Source: Lasiodiplodia sp. COLG20
Taxonomy: Eukaryota > Ascomycota > Dothideomycetes > Botryosphaeriales > Botryosphaeriaceae
Direction of reading: 5' to 3'
Assembly (NCBI GenBank): GCA_009801085.1
Contig: VNWV01000001.1
Span: 6,634,001 to 6,698,000, forward strand
Length of the DNA stretch: 64,000 nt
Below are positions 11,060 through 24,080 of this stretch, in pieces; the stretch's first letter is position 1; the number at the start of each line of letters is the position of its first letter. The notes under the pieces are model-generated. The model had not been told where the DNA came from. It saw only the letters and a program-made list of their open reading frames with translations, and did not search any database. The translations under genes and the position numbers were made by a program.

Positions 11060-14000
11060 GACGGGTCTCTGGGATTGTTGCATAGACGACGGCTTGAGAG
11101 CGTCTTTTGTTTTCTTCATTCCTCTTCTCTTTCTTCTTTTCTTTTTCCCATTTCACTCCTCTATTGCTGCACTGGCCTCGGCCTGTAGGTAGGAATATCA
11201 ACACGATGAATTGCGATAGGATGCTCGGCATTGCACGGCGGTGTGCGTACGGACATGCACGTCCTGACCGGTCGTCACGTCCCGACCGCAGTGTCATCGG
11301 CCGGCTGCGTCTGACAGCTTAGGGCGAGTGGGGCCCGCATTCCGGGTCGGGTCGGGTGCGTGCCTCACTGCCGACACTTCGACGCACAGAGGCAAGCCTG
11401 CCGGTACGACAGCATTCGCCGCCTCCTCGCCCCCCCTCTCTGCCGTGCTCCAGTCGGATGCACCACCGTCCCGTTGCGGCCCTCGTTCCAATCAAGATCC
11501 CTCCCAGGTGCCGGCCCGCCGCCTCCCCCTCCTTCTCATGCCCCCCCCCGCGCGCGGGCGCGGAGAGGGCGGGGAGGCGGGAGCGCGGGCTGGCTGCCTC
11601 GTCCCGGAAGACGGCAAACGGTCGTGTCACTGCGGTCTGCGCTGCTCTCTCACTCTCTGGACGGGCCGAATGGCAACTTCCACTGGACCCTCCCCAATCC
11701 CAACCCGCCCAATCCATCCTCATGCGGAGGCCGCTCCGCACACCTGTGCTGCGCATGAACAAGCAGGGATGGGTTGCACACGCGCCACTGCGGTGTGTGG
11801 GGGGGGGTTGTTGTTGGTGGACAGCACGGCAGAGCGGAATTGCAAAGAAGCGATCGCTGTTGGTGTCATTGCAGCACGCTGACGTGCCGCCGCAGATGCG
11901 CGCGATTCGCGAAAGGGGGTGATGTGCAGCGTGGAAAGACAAGGCTGTCGGGCGCTAGACGAATGAAAGGAGCGGCGTGCAAGATGGAAGAGCAGAGCAA
12001 ACTGCTCCGTTTGCTAGTCTGTTCATTGGCGACATCTCTGGGCAGACAAGGCTCGATAAGCTACAGCGCCAACGTCAAGCCACGCGGAGCAGTACACATC
12101 CTTTGCCTTCTCGCTACCACTCGACCCAGATCATCGGGAGGGCCTGCAGTCCAATCGAGGCTCATTGACCCCCTATCGCTCTGACCGAATATGCCTGCTC
12201 CCAGATAGACGGGAAGCCGCCCAATCGAGCTCCATGGCAAATGAGGATTCGTGCTCCGACCCCTCAGAAAGCTCCATGAACTTGTTTTCCCTGCATGTTC
12301 AGCTGAGCCACAGGCGACTCAGTGGCTCCAACGAACACGCCAGGACGGCGCCTTCCTCGCCCACCGAGATTCTCCCACCGGGGATCTACCCTGCCTCCAT
12401 CCTCGACCTCACCCAGCCTCTATCTCGTCACAATCTCGCCCCACTCCAGAACCCACGAGCACAGCCACGAAAAACGCCCTTCCCGTCCCGCGCATATCAC
12501 GAGAGCACACAGGAAAAACAAGCCCTCGTAGCAATGCCCGCAACCGGTAAACGCAGAGCAAAAAGCCCGCCCCATCTCGCTCTTGCTAGCCTAGATGAGG
12601 AAGTGTAGGTCCCGGCAAATTTCTTTTTATTTTCCTGTCAGACCCGGCGCTTATCACTTTAGCGTCGTCCTCCAATTCGCCCTCTTTCCCGCGGCCCTGG
12701 GTCTGGACTGGACGACTGGACAGCTCCCATCCTTCGCGGTGACGCCACTCCAACATCACATTCTTTCAGAACAGTGTACATCACTTCCGCGCGCTTAAAA
12801 GTTTTGCCTTACTCCTGAGACCGAAGAAGAACAAGCAATTTTGCGGAGAGCGCAATGACGGTGAAGCTACTCATTAGCCCCCACCTCGACTCAGCTCCCT
12901 CAGCGTGTGACTTCATGCGACTCACGTAGTGACAGAGCAAAAAAAAAAAAAAATAAAGCAGGCTAGTCTACGTTGCTCGGGCCGTGACCGTCCTTCACCC
13001 AGTCTTGCCCTTTTCTGTTTTGCTCCATCCGACCCATCGGACTTGCCGGCGCTAGCGTTGCGAGTGGCTTAGCGTTTGTGGCTTGGGGGGAAGGGAACTC
13101 TTGGGTTGAGGGGAGTGTAGATGCTGCGGGCTGTGGTTTTGAATTGACGAACACAATGACGAAGATTGTGGTCAGCCCTCTGAGACCAAGGGAGTTGAGG
13201 GGTCGGGACGTTGTTCTTTGTTGTTGAGAGGGGAAAGACCAATCCGTCATCCCCTTTCGTCATCCTTCGCATGCTCGCGGCTGTCATCGGTTCATGGTTC
13301 CCTTTTTTACCTTCGCTTACGGTACCTTTGGTGGTTGGTTTCGGCCGGATGATGTACTGCCAACCCCCAATTCATCACAGATCCGTGCGGCTGGGAAAAG
13401 GCAATCAAGATCCACAACCCAGAGGCTTGGAATTGGGATTGGGGGGGAATGGTGATGGGACAGCGAGCTACTACGAGCATCCGGCCGAAGCATCCACTCT
13501 TTTTCCCTTTCCTCCCTCAGCCCATTCGTCGGATGTCGGAGTCGTTCGTCTCGAGGTCGCAGTCGTGGCGTTCCCCCCGGGCTTCGAGCCGCCCGCCGAC
13601 CTCGCCGCTCTTTCTGTGGTGTTTGCGCGTTCCTCCCTCTTCCTTCGCGTGGGGGCCTGGCGCGGGATGAAGCGATCTGCGTCAGAATAGGGTGATGGGA
13701 GGGGGGGCCGTGGATGATGTGGTACGTAGCTAAAAAGCCATATTGCAGGAATGACGGGAACGAAGCAGTCGGAAAGGATTCCACCCGCGTCGCGCCGTTT
13801 TCTGCCTGCTGACCGGTCGTGCCGGTCCTCCTTTTGCTCTCCCTTCCCCTACGCACGCGGTGGCTTGGGGAGAAGCTGGACGGGCTAAACCATGGGCGCG
13901 CTTGTGTCCTTTTCGGCTACGCGGGGCCGTGGGATGGGCACGTCGTTCTTTACCAGAAACACGCCGCGATCGACGTACGATTTATGGTTTCGACGGATGG

Positions 14001-16416
14001 TTGGAGCTTACGGAACAAGTTCCGTCAGCGCCCTGCATACGGGTTGACATTAGCCCCTCGATGATTAAAAGAGGGGATCGCGAATCAGAAGGTACACAAG
14101 GTAAGATTCACGATCCCAGATGGAGATCAGGAATGAAGAGGGATAGCCTGTATGCAAAAATACGGTAGTCTCGTGGATCTCCCCGTCTATCCTGATGATC
14201 ACTTTTTGCGTGAGGCTTGCGATGCTAGGAGAATGCCCATTGTTGACTGAACACCGACCTTCAGCCGCTGCTGCTTCTCGGTCTCCGGTCTCTGCCACCA
14301 ACCCTTTGCGGAGCCGACCGATGGGCCGGCTGCGGCGGTTGGGACTACTGTCAAACATGGTAAGAATTCCATGCAAGGCAGATGGTGGGAGCGGATGCGC
14401 CATGGCGTCACCTCCGCATCCGCTCGGCGGACCTCCACGCGTCTGCATGTCACAAATCGGAAAAAAAAAAAAGAAAAAACAAGATCTCCGCGCATGCGGG
14501 CTTAAATTTTTCTCTTCGAAACATTCAGCTGCGGCTTTTTGGAAGGAGACAGCGAGAAGGTGCCGGCGGCGTGCCGAAGGAGAAGGACTAGACACTCGGA
14601 AAATCCGTAGTATTTGCAAACTCGTCTTTTCTGGTACAGTGGCAAGAGATCAGGCATGCAAGAAATCAAGATGGTGGTGGCTTACAGAGTGCCTCGGTTT
14701 CCACATATTGCACCGGCGAAGTAGCAATTAACTTCGCCGATATGCCCTTGGCACAGGTGGAGCGGCTCTATCTCCATTGATGGCCTTTCTCCGTGCACAA
14801 CGATAGGCACTGTCCTCTGGAAAAGCCGGCAAAGAAGGCTGAGGAGGCCCCGCTGATGACCTGATCTCTGCATCCACAAACACCATGGAACGAACACCGA
14901 CAACGCGCGTAACGGCCCGTTACTCCACGACTAAAGACAGCCACATGCGAGATCGATCTCAGATATACGTAGTGGAACACGTATGTAGCATCTGGTAAAC
15001 ATCGCAGCGCCATGTGAAGAGAAAAAAAAAAGACAGAGAGATGGAAAGCCAAAAGCCAGAGCTAACACGGACCACCCCCTCATGACCTAGACCCTTCCCT
15101 TCCGCCGCGTAGGGTGCCGGGATTGGACAAGAAATCCTCCCACGGCAAATATTCGGCACCATTCCCATGTAAACTCCCCTGCAAGATTACGCTCCGGTTG
15201 GTGAAGAGAGACAGAGGTCGGACTGGCTGTTGGCATGTCCTTTTTTTTACACTTTTCCAATCCCTGCTCGCTTCGCGCGGACCCATTCTACCGGGTACAA
15301 CTGTGTGGACCCTTTCGGTCAGGTAGGCTTAACGCGTTAGCCGCCAGCGCCTTGTTTACTTTCAACCTGGTAGAGGCCGTGTGTGTTTACAAATAATGGC
15401 GTGGCTCTCCGAGTACCATACAATCGTGCGCCGATAAGCACTTGCGATGGGCCCTTATCTAAGAGAAAGAAAATTTAATCAACCGAAGAATAAACGGGAA
15501 GCCTAGCGACCGGGGGGTGGCGGGGGTGCTGTGATGAATGGTGTCAGCAAAGTGATGATGGGCGTGACGTGCTTCTGGTGGTACAGGTAAGGCTGATGTG
15601 CACTCGGGTTCAGGGATCTTGCGGGGAAGCGACGAACAGGGAGAGCGCGGAGCGGGAAGCCAGCGGAGCGGAGATTTGCTTTTTTTCCTGCTCGTCTCGC
15701 AGGTCCGGGGATGACGAAAAGGGAGATTGGGGACGAGCTAGGGGGATCGGAAAAAGTGAAGCGAGACACATCCCGCGCGGATGGCCCAGAACACGAGCCC
15801 AGGAGCTGGGGGAAGCGAGAGGCGGAGCGCTTGAAGGCGTTAATCACAAACCAAAAACATCCCTGTCAGCCGAGAAGCTTTGCTTTGTCTTGGGTCGAGT
15901 GCTCTTTTCAATTTATTGGATTTGGTATCGTACGTATTGAGTATGAGCTTTGTTTATGCTATGGAGCGGTGGTGGATTGACAAGGTGGGGGTATGAGTTG
16001 GTGGTGAGCCGGTGCTTGTGTTGTTGTTGTTGTTTACGGTGTCGACTCGATGTTTGAATACATAAAAGTGAAAATCCTCACGGTCCTCCTCTTTAGTTGA
16101 ACATGAGTATAGACACCCGAAAGTGGAAAACGAGACTATGCAAAACAGACGGTAGAGGCATCTCCAAAACGTTTAGAAATGGGACCCACGAGTCCAATAA
16201 CCAACATCAAGGGGGAAGCCCTCCACTTTGTATGAAATCGAACGACCCCGCCTCGTGACAAAAAGGAAAGCTCGTGGCGGACCAAACCCTGACGAAAATT
16301 TATTTTACGCCTGGACGCCCTGCAGGTAAAAGCAATTGAAGAAGACACATCCAAACTCGTGCTCGCATCTCTGAAGACTTTTGCGATCATGACAACATCA
16401 AGGAGACTGTACGCAA
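11060..16416. other. Long gene-poor, GC-rich stretch
   Basis: 5.36 kb between the ATPase stop and the YANK-like kinase stop, far longer than any other gap except 18360-22887. Many open frames exist (11328-11942 on both strands, 12165-12608, 13211-13690, 14065-14731), but they overlap on opposite strands, are low in complexity (Pro/Arg/Ser) and show no domain. Homopolymer and low-complexity patches occur: a C run followed by GCGCGCGGGCGCGG near 11540, a G run near 11803, A runs near 12942 and 14461, and GTT repeats near 16020. I see no gene that I can support. Confidence 0.5.
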
Positions 16417-18359
16417 TCATCCTTGGCTGATGATGACTCTGGCGCCTTCCTTTCCCAACACACCCCTCTCTTTCGCCTTGGGGCTCCTGTCCCTGCCCTT
16501 CTTGCGGCTCAAAAAGCCGAGCATGCCCGTTGGCTTCTGCGCGTTGGGGTCGTTGACGTCCGGCTTCTGTGCGATCATGGACGAGCTTTGGTTGGCCATG
16601 TCCGACCAGCTGCCCGTTTCGTTGAGCACCACCTGCACTCCGCCGCCCATGCTGGTGCTACGCGTGCTGCCCCGTTGCCGGTTGATCGGTCTGCTGTAAG
16701 ATACTGGCAATGTCGGATCCGCCGTGGGGTCGAACGTGTCCTGGCCTTGACCCGGCTGGCCAGTGGCCGGTGCGAGATTGGCAGTTGGAATCGGGGGCGA
16801 ACCATTTGGCGACTGAGTCGTGGACCGAGACTGAGTAATGTGCCGGGGATGCTGACCAGGGTTGGTTGTCGTGGGCACCAGTTGGTGACCGTCATCGCAC
16901 GCCCTAGAGGATTTGGGGCGTGGCCATTCAGACGATTGCGTTTCAGACGAAGTTGGCGTGCCACCCTCCTGATTGACGATCGGTGCGCGCTCCGCCGCAA
17001 TAGTCGTGTAATTGAAAGGCTCGAACAGAGTTTCAATCATCTTGTGCAGCTCTTCAGCACGGATCTCAGCCTCCGTTGCGTCTTCCTTCAGAGCCTCACG
17101 AGGCTTTTGTCTCCGCGCCCGCGCTTCAAGCGGTGCCTCCTCCAACAACAATTCCTCCAAATCATATGTGGCGTCGAAGTTCGTCTTGTCGCTCGACGGG
17201 GTAAAGACGGGTTCGATTTCCTTGGCCTCGAGGGCCTCGAAGTCCAGGGGGCGGAAGAAGGGGTTATCCATGAACGACTCGAAACTGATAGCCCCGATTC
17301 TCTTCGATCTATCCTTTTCGAGCAGCGAGCTGATGGCGTGTAGGCATGGCATAGAGACAGGAGGGCTGGTAACGGGGTAAGGGACTTCGGCCTTCTGGAT
17401 CTTCTGCGAGAGTTCGTCGTGCGACCGAGCTTCAAACGGTCGCTTCAGGGACTTAGCAATTTTCAAGAGGCGCCCAGTGCCCAAAGAATGCGTACCTTGT
17501 TGTATATGCACTCGTAGAACAGCACACCCAAAGACCACCAGTCAACCTCGCACGAATAACCCTTGCCCTCATAAACTTCCGGGGCGAGGTAGGCCAGGGT
17601 ACCCGACTTGCTCGTTAGCGGTTTTGCGGGGGTGAAATCGGACGCGACGTTCTGCATAAAGTCAGCGCACAAGGACCACACGATCATGGCGGGGCAGCGT
17701 CTTACAAAGTCGGCCAAGTGCACATGTCCTTCACCGTCAAGCAGCACATTGTCGGGCTTGACGTCTCTGTGCACGACGCCCTGGCGGTGGATGTAGCGGA
17801 GAGCACAGCCGAGCTCAGCGATCCAGAAGCGAACGGCGTCCTCGGTGAAGGTTTTGCGCGAGATGTGGAAGCGCAGGTCGCCGCCATTCATTAAATCTAC
17901 TACAATGTACCTGCGAGGGTTGGGGTCAGCACGGGTGGTGGGTGGAGCGGGGGGCGGTGGGACGCACAGGTACTCAATGTCCTGGAAGCTGTATCTCAGG
18001 TTGCAGAGGAAGGGGTGGTTGAGATGCTCCAGCATGCGGCGCTCTCGAATGATGTTGCGCACGCTCTCAGACCGCACAACTGTTACACGGCGTCAGCGTC
18101 AGCATGGGGTGGTGTCTAGCGCGAGTCGAGGGATTGGCCAACCTTCATCTTTGCGTATGTACTTCAACGCAAACGTCAAGCCGGTGTCCTTGCGCTCGAC
18201 AATGCGGACCTTGCCGAAGGCGCCCTTGCCGACGACTCGAAGCAGGCGGAAGTGGTTGAGGTTGACTGGCCGGGGTCAGCAGGACTGGCGGTGGGAGCGA
18301 CTTCGCGGCCTCATACCTTCGTCGGTAAAGACTACCGGCTTCCCGCTCGAATTGCCCAT
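16417..18359 (-). CDS. Ser/Thr protein kinase of the YANK/STK32 AGC family
   Basis: Six exons (minus): 18359-18317, 18265-18143, 18079-17968, 17910-17706, 17651-17496 and 17442-16417; 554 residues. The N-terminus MGNSSGKPVVF has Gly2 and Ser near position 5-6, a good N-myristoylation pattern and close to that of animal STK32 proteins. The kinase domain starts near residue 20 (VVGKGAFGKV), with ALKYIRKDE, HRDVKPDN (about 139) and a DFN in place of DFG (about 160), then GTLAYLAPEVY. DFN is also found in STK32 kinases, so it supports the family rather than loss of activity. A disordered tail of about 270 residues rich in Pro/Ser/Thr follows. It is likely membrane-associated; its pathway in fungi is poorly known. 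It stands alone between two gene deserts. Confidence 0.88.
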
Positions 18360-21300
18360 TGAGACGGCGTTGGCGAGGGAATCATCCGCGTCGGGGTGTG
18401 TGTTGCATCAGCGGCGGGCGAGGGCCCTGGGGTGCGTCGTCGTCGTCGCTGCGTAGAGGCGCGAGGGAGCGAGCGATGGGTCGGCAGCGGGCGAGAGCGG
18501 GAGGCGCGACGTTTGTAGGGTGAGGGCTGGGTGCGAGAGTGAAACGGGCGCGGTGGCCTGCAGGAGGGCGGAAGGCGTATGGCCAAAAGACGGCCCTAGT
18601 GTTGTAGAGAGGGCGCTCTTTAGGAGGCACGGAGGCAGATGCAGGGGGCCCCAGCTCTGGCCAGCGCGCGATGGTCGCAGCCGCGGCGCCGCTCCAGCAG
18701 CGCTGCCCTGCGCGTGTATATCTCCGATCGCGCGCGACTGCGGATCTGCAGCGCGCAATAAGGGCGAGACGCCGCGTGAAGATTCGCTCGCCGCACCCAC
18801 GCCTAAGCCCGCCCGCCCCAAGCACCAGCAGCCAGCGACAAGCTCTCCGCGCGTGGCCCTGAAACAGCTGCTCCCGCCCGAGCCGAGCGTCAGCCAGGCG
18901 TGCCTCTCACCTCAGTCCGTGCTGGCCAATCTCCACGCCTTCCACTCTTCCAGAAGCAACGCCCGCCGATCCGCCAGCACCAAACCGTCGCGCTGCAGCC
19001 CGGCGACGCCACTCACCTGCAGGAGCCGCACCGTCCCACCAGCTGTGCCGCATCTCGCTGCCTCCAAACGACCGCCTGCCAAGGGCCCACCTTCCACTCC
19101 GCCCGCCGCAGGGCTGAGCGAAATCATCTCATCTGGTGGCGCCGAGTCCACGGCCGATCTAGGGATCACGGTCGCTCTCCGCCGGCGGAACTCCGCTCCT
19201 CCTGCCACCAGAGCCCTTCGGTCCTTCACCACCGAGCCCCTAAACGAGCAGGTGGATCAGCCGCCCTGAGGCTGCCATGTGCTGGGCCCAGGAGCCCGGG
19301 AACCTCATACGCACTCCGCCCGGCTACCACGCGTCGCTTATGTCGGTCGCTCACCATCCTTCGTCACGCGAGACTCTGTTTCATTCGCGCCCCGATACGA
19401 GCCCTGCGAACCCTGCCGCGCCAGGTAGAGCAGCAGCGTTTGCTTTCTTTTTTCCTTCTGGAATGCCGCCGGAAATATTTGGGGGCTCCCTTATGTCCGG
19501 AATGGCCGCCGATGATCAATGGCGGGGTTTCCCACGGCAGTGTCATTTGACAGTTCCAGCAAATGCTCCCCGCGAACCACGGTGCCAATCCTATTATTGG
19601 CTCTATTGCTCCTTTTCCCATTCCCCGGACCACCGGTCACTGTCCTCGTTCCACGCGTCATCACGCCCCTGCAAAGCCTCGTGCTGCCTCTTTCATCACG
19701 TCTCCACATCTCCATGCTTTTCCAAATTTACTTTATTCGCAGGCCACGCGCTCGACGATCACAGCACGTTTTCTCGAACCCTTCGTCTCCACCCCAAAAT
19801 GACGCAGGTCCGTGAACTGCATACTGCAAGAGCCAGGGTAGGTTTCAAGACTGTCCCTGAGGTCTGCATCAACAACAAAGAGGGGCAGTGACTACGCCCA
19901 AAAGCCTTCGCCGACGCTGTGCGACCCTTCTGTTTCAGAGACATGTTTCTCGAATACGGCGGCATATTCCTTTGCTATCATGCAGGAGCCAATGAGACGG
20001 CCTAGCTGCTGCATCACCACCCAGGAGGTTCGCCACATGTTCGTTAACACATTGCGCGTCAGGACTGGATGGCCTGCAGACCTACTTGGTCCTCGTTTCT
20101 GCCCGGTTCGTGCTTCCGTCCAATCAAGATGCCCCCAGCGCCCTGTCCTTCATTTTCAGGCCTGTGTAGGCCCTGTCAGATGTGCACCAGGGGGCGCGAC
20201 CGCCGCTTTCTCCTCCCTGGAGCATGATGTCGATCACCGTTGGCTTGCGGACGCCGGGGGGGTTTCGGGCAAGCGAGCGTGATTTCGCGCGGGAAGAACG
20301 GACACCCGTTGCCACTAACTTGCTCCCCATTGGCTTGCGAATATCTTGTTCCAACGTCTCTCGTCGAAGGCGCTATTGGCACACCTTTGCTTTTTCGTGG
20401 TCGGGCCCCCGCACCCCAGCTTGCACTGCGGCACTTTAGACGAATTTCTACCCAGGCAATCACGCATAGGGCCTTGGCAGCCCGCCATGACCCACACACC
20501 TACTGCTTCCCTCATATGCCTTGCAGCAGAAGCCGAAGGATTTGGGGCCGCACATCCGTCGCCTGGGTATGCTTGCCTATGCGCCTATACGGAGTATCTC
20601 GTGGCATCCTTGACGGCGCTTGAAGAGACAGCGCAAGGCCACACATCGGCACTGTCGTTATCGTCTTCATGCGCCTCTGCAACACAGTGATACAATTCCC
20701 CGCCCCAGTATATTTTTCCGTCTGCCTTGTTGCCTCGTTCGTAACTCAAACCAATAAACCCGATTTGCGGCACAGCTTCTCACCGAACGCATGTGATGCC
20801 CTTTCTTAGATGTTTTGACGCCGAGCGGTAGTTCATCTGAAACACGGAGAAAAACGCCTTATCTTTATATCAGCATGACGAGACTTACCCGGGGAACTGA
20901 CGTTACAAGTCGCACTGCGTAACCCAGCCGGTAAGCTGCTCATCTAAACATGCCTCTGGCTATACTAGAGCCAGCCTTCCCAACTCCTATGATGATCGCC
21001 AGGACAAGTGCACCATCCAGGATTGCCAGTAGCATGTCGGTGACTCAGATAACAACGACAGCTGCCAAGGAAGGTGGAAGGGTTCACGTTTGATAGGTAT
21101 TTTGAGACTTTTTACCCCTTATCCTTCACAATCATATTCTTCATTGCCTTCATTGGTCCAGAAGCAAAGCTGAAAGCATGTGATTTATTGGTTTGAACTA
21201 GGGGATCAGGGGGAGGCGTTCGCGCTCAGCTTTCGGTGCCTTGCTGCGCCGCTTGCCTACATGAAATCTTGGCGTAAGCAGCGTGCATGGCAAGACACCC

Positions 21301-22887
21301 TTCACGAAACTGAATGAGTCTGCAATTGGTTCAATTAAACGGCCCCCAACTTATGTTCAATTTTTGACGAGCGGCAAGCATGCCTCGTTGCCTTAAACCC
21401 ATAAGGATTTGCATACACCGCTTCAGTAAAGATTTCAGCCTTGCAATCGACCGCTCCTCGCGAGTACTCCTTACATTCACACCTACTGTAACGTGGACTC
21501 CTGTCATGACCATGAGCCTATAATTAAATGGATGGAGGACTTGCCGTCTCATACTCACTGATACGCGCTCTGCCTCCGTGGACATTGAGCGCATCGCAGA
21601 AGCCGACTCGTTTGTTGTCAATTGGAGATAAAATGAGAGCCTTCTGAACAAAGAGTTTTTGCAAGCAAATTTGAGTCTTTCCATGAATCCTGTCTCAATG
21701 ATTGCTAACAGGCAAGCCTCCTCTCGAGGTATGTACATACCTAAAGCCGAACCAAAGCACAAACGCGCCCGGAACTTTCGGGCAAAGATTACCCAACGAT
21801 CGATAGTGCTGTTCGGCCAGCAATACATTATGAATTTCAGCACTACAATATGAGCTGCTACAAGCACAAATCGGTAGACGGAGTTGGAGCTTTCATGACA
21901 GGAGACTGTACATACAACCACACCACGACTAAACCTTGGTCTGTTATATCACCACTGTTCTTTGTATGCAAATGCCCATGCTTCTCGAATAGAGATGTAG
22001 CAGCGTACCGAAAGAAGAAAGCTCTGGATATTGGGCTGCTGAGAAGTTACAATTTTCGAGAAATATGGAAAGCTGGACCCGTGTTGTATTTGGTGTGACG
22101 AACGGTTGCAACCGTACTCCATCTCAAGTCAGTAAAAATCTGTCCATTTGATATTATTACACCTACTAATTTTAAGGCCAGTTACAACTCTACCATTCTC
22201 CGATCCATCCCATTTGCGGTTTTCCCAGTAGCTCTAGTAATCGACGACTTCCTTGCATCTCCGGATGTCTGGAGTGCCACCAAATTCATTATAAATTCGT
22301 CGGATATCTTTTATCATGACCCACTAATCTTTGCCCTATACGAGGCCGCTATTTCACGTATCTAAACAATACGCAATGTGTAGAAAGATACATAGATCCA
22401 CTCGGCTCAACCGGCGAACTCCTAGTGGTCTCGGCGAGTACAGCAGCAGAGAACAACGGGTCATCACTTCTGCACAGATGGATTGCCGGCAGCGATCCTC
22501 CAAATTGGAACACAACCACAGGATTAGTATGCGTAGCGCATGAGAATCTTGACTACGGTACCTGGTGCGAATCCGCCCAGATCCCGCATTTTGCCGATAG
22601 CTGAAACCCCCCTGAAGCTTCAAGACGGCGTCTCCGGTTTCCTTCCAGCAATAATATTGGCCTACGTGCGAAGCTGAAAAGCATGTGATTCTTCGTGTAA
22701 CCTGAGAGACATGGGGGCCATGTGTCGCGCTTAACTTGCCCAATTGGAGGGATTTCGCATGCTGACTGCGCCCCCAAGGCTGCGCCTCACCTCCGAGTAT
22801 GATCAGGCTGCAGCCTCAGCAACTCCAGCGAAGTATACATCTCCCCCTTACTGCAACACTTGTCCGCCTTGGAGCCCCGTTTAAGCC
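18360..22887. other. Gene-poor stretch upstream of the YANK-like kinase
   Basis: 4.5 kb. The first part (to about 20.7 kb) is GC-rich and should contain the kinase promoter and leader. A 249-codon open frame at 18520-19269 (plus) is dominated by Arg, Pro, Ala and Ser and has no recognisable domain. From about 20.8 kb the sequence becomes AT-richer. An open frame of 196 codons at 21331-21921 (minus) also shows no family. No tRNA, repeat or mobile element was recognised. Confidence 0.45.
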
Positions 22888-24080
22888 ATGTCGTTTGGCG
22901 TAGCAGTCGGTGACGTGATTGCCGTCGGAGAGCTCTGCTGGAAGCTGTATCGAAACGTGTATCAGGTGTCGCGCCATGCCCCAGCAGAGCTGAAAGCCTT
23001 GGGAAACGAACTGAACAGCTTGAAAGGCATCCTTGACATTCTCAAAGAGGAAAAGATCAACCCCGACTCCACCATCAACCAGTCCGGACAGGGAAGGCTG
23101 GACCTCTTTAACAGGGTTCTTAGCCAGACGGGGGAAACTTTGAGCCAGATCGAGGAGTTGTCCAGCAAATACAAGATACTCAAAAGGCCTCGTAATGCTC
23201 AGTCCCAACGAGGATACTTCAAAATCCAATGGGACAAGCTCAGATACGCGAAAGAGCTTCACAGTATCAACGATCTCCGTGCCAAGGTATGAGGATATCT
23301 GTACGGCATGGAATTTATGACTGACACGCTCTAGCTACATTACCACGAAGGCCAGCTAAATCTTCTCCTTTTGCTTACCCAAGAGTGAGTCATCTCTGCT
23401 TAGACCGCTGACAGATACTGATACCCCATTAGCTCCTCGCTGGAACGGATTCAACGGCAAACCTCGAGAACCGAAGAGATAATTGATGAAATCAGGACGT
23501 TTCTTATTCCCAGAACGCCTCTAGAGATGAACATCACGACCGAGAAGTCATTGACGGGACTATGAGTAGACTTCTTGAGATCACGCAAGAGGGAGGTCGC
23601 CCATGGACGTCGATTGGCATCGATGACTAGGTGCAGGCATGCCGTTGGTTGCTCCTTGAAGTACGAATATGTACCTCGCTCTTGATATATATGTGCTAAT
23701 CGAGAATCAGGCTCAGTCAAGTCTATGAAATGTTTATTCTTCGGGTAATTTTCAGGCCTACGTTGATGTTTTGAAAGCGTCATTGCTCCTGACAGACACT
23801 TTTTGTAAGCATTTTCAAAGCAGTCTGGTTCTGTCAGCTAATTCTGGAGATGCTGCAATCCAATCTCTCGGAATCTCTTGAACGAGTAAGTCTCCGAAAT
23901 CAATCCAATGTAATACGTAGCTTTTGCTAATATAGAAGGTGAGCAGGGTTTCAAAGAGACAGACCTGAGACTTGCGCTTCAGAAGATGTTACGACTTTGG
24001 AACCTGGATAGCGGGGAGGCCAACGGCTCTAGAACCCTAAAATCGACTTGCCGTGACTCCAGCACCGGTTTGGAAGACTG
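22888..24080 (+). pseudogene. Decayed fungal STAND/NACHT-type protein gene (N-terminal domain preserved)
   Basis: An ATG at 22888 opens exons 22888-23286, 23335-23384 and 23433-23565, giving 193 residues that begin MSFGVAVGDVIAVGELCWKL. This resembles the helical N-terminal domain that many fungal STAND/NACHT proteins and their large uncharacterised relatives carry, followed by the expected LHYHEGQLN and LERIQRQ segment. The TGA at 23563 is not a natural end. In a shifted frame the text continues (EVIDGTMSRLLEITQ, RPWTSIGIDD, a TAG where I would expect Trp, then VQACRWLLLE). Another shift leads to QAYVDVLKASLLLTDTF (about 23752 on), and after an intron at 23887-23936 the frame EGEQGFKETDLRLALQKML runs to 24080. 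At least two frameshifts and one nonsense codon therefore break the gene. Family recognition is from memory of typical motifs, not a search. Confidence 0.6.

Noticed and set aside
12940..14475. A runs at about 12942 and 14461, considered as poly(A) tails of retroelements
   Set aside because: No coding remains, target duplications or matching 5' ends were seen; similar runs occur across the window.
11328..14731. Several open frames of 130-207 codons on both strands
   Set aside because: They overlap each other on opposite strands and have biased composition; none shows a family motif.
16417..18359. DFN instead of DFG taken as evidence for a dead kinase
   Set aside because: STK32/YANK kinases normally have DFN; the other catalytic residues are present.
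18520..19269. 249-codon open frame on the plus strand upstream of the YANK-like kinase
   Set aside because: Low-complexity Arg/Pro/Ala/Ser composition, no domain, GC-rich DNA in which long frames arise by chance, and overlap with the expected kinase promoter and leader.
21331..21921. 196-codon open frame on the minus strand
   Set aside because: No domain, no splice continuation and no promoter sign. Kept only as a note because the DNA is AT-richer, where such a length is less expected.
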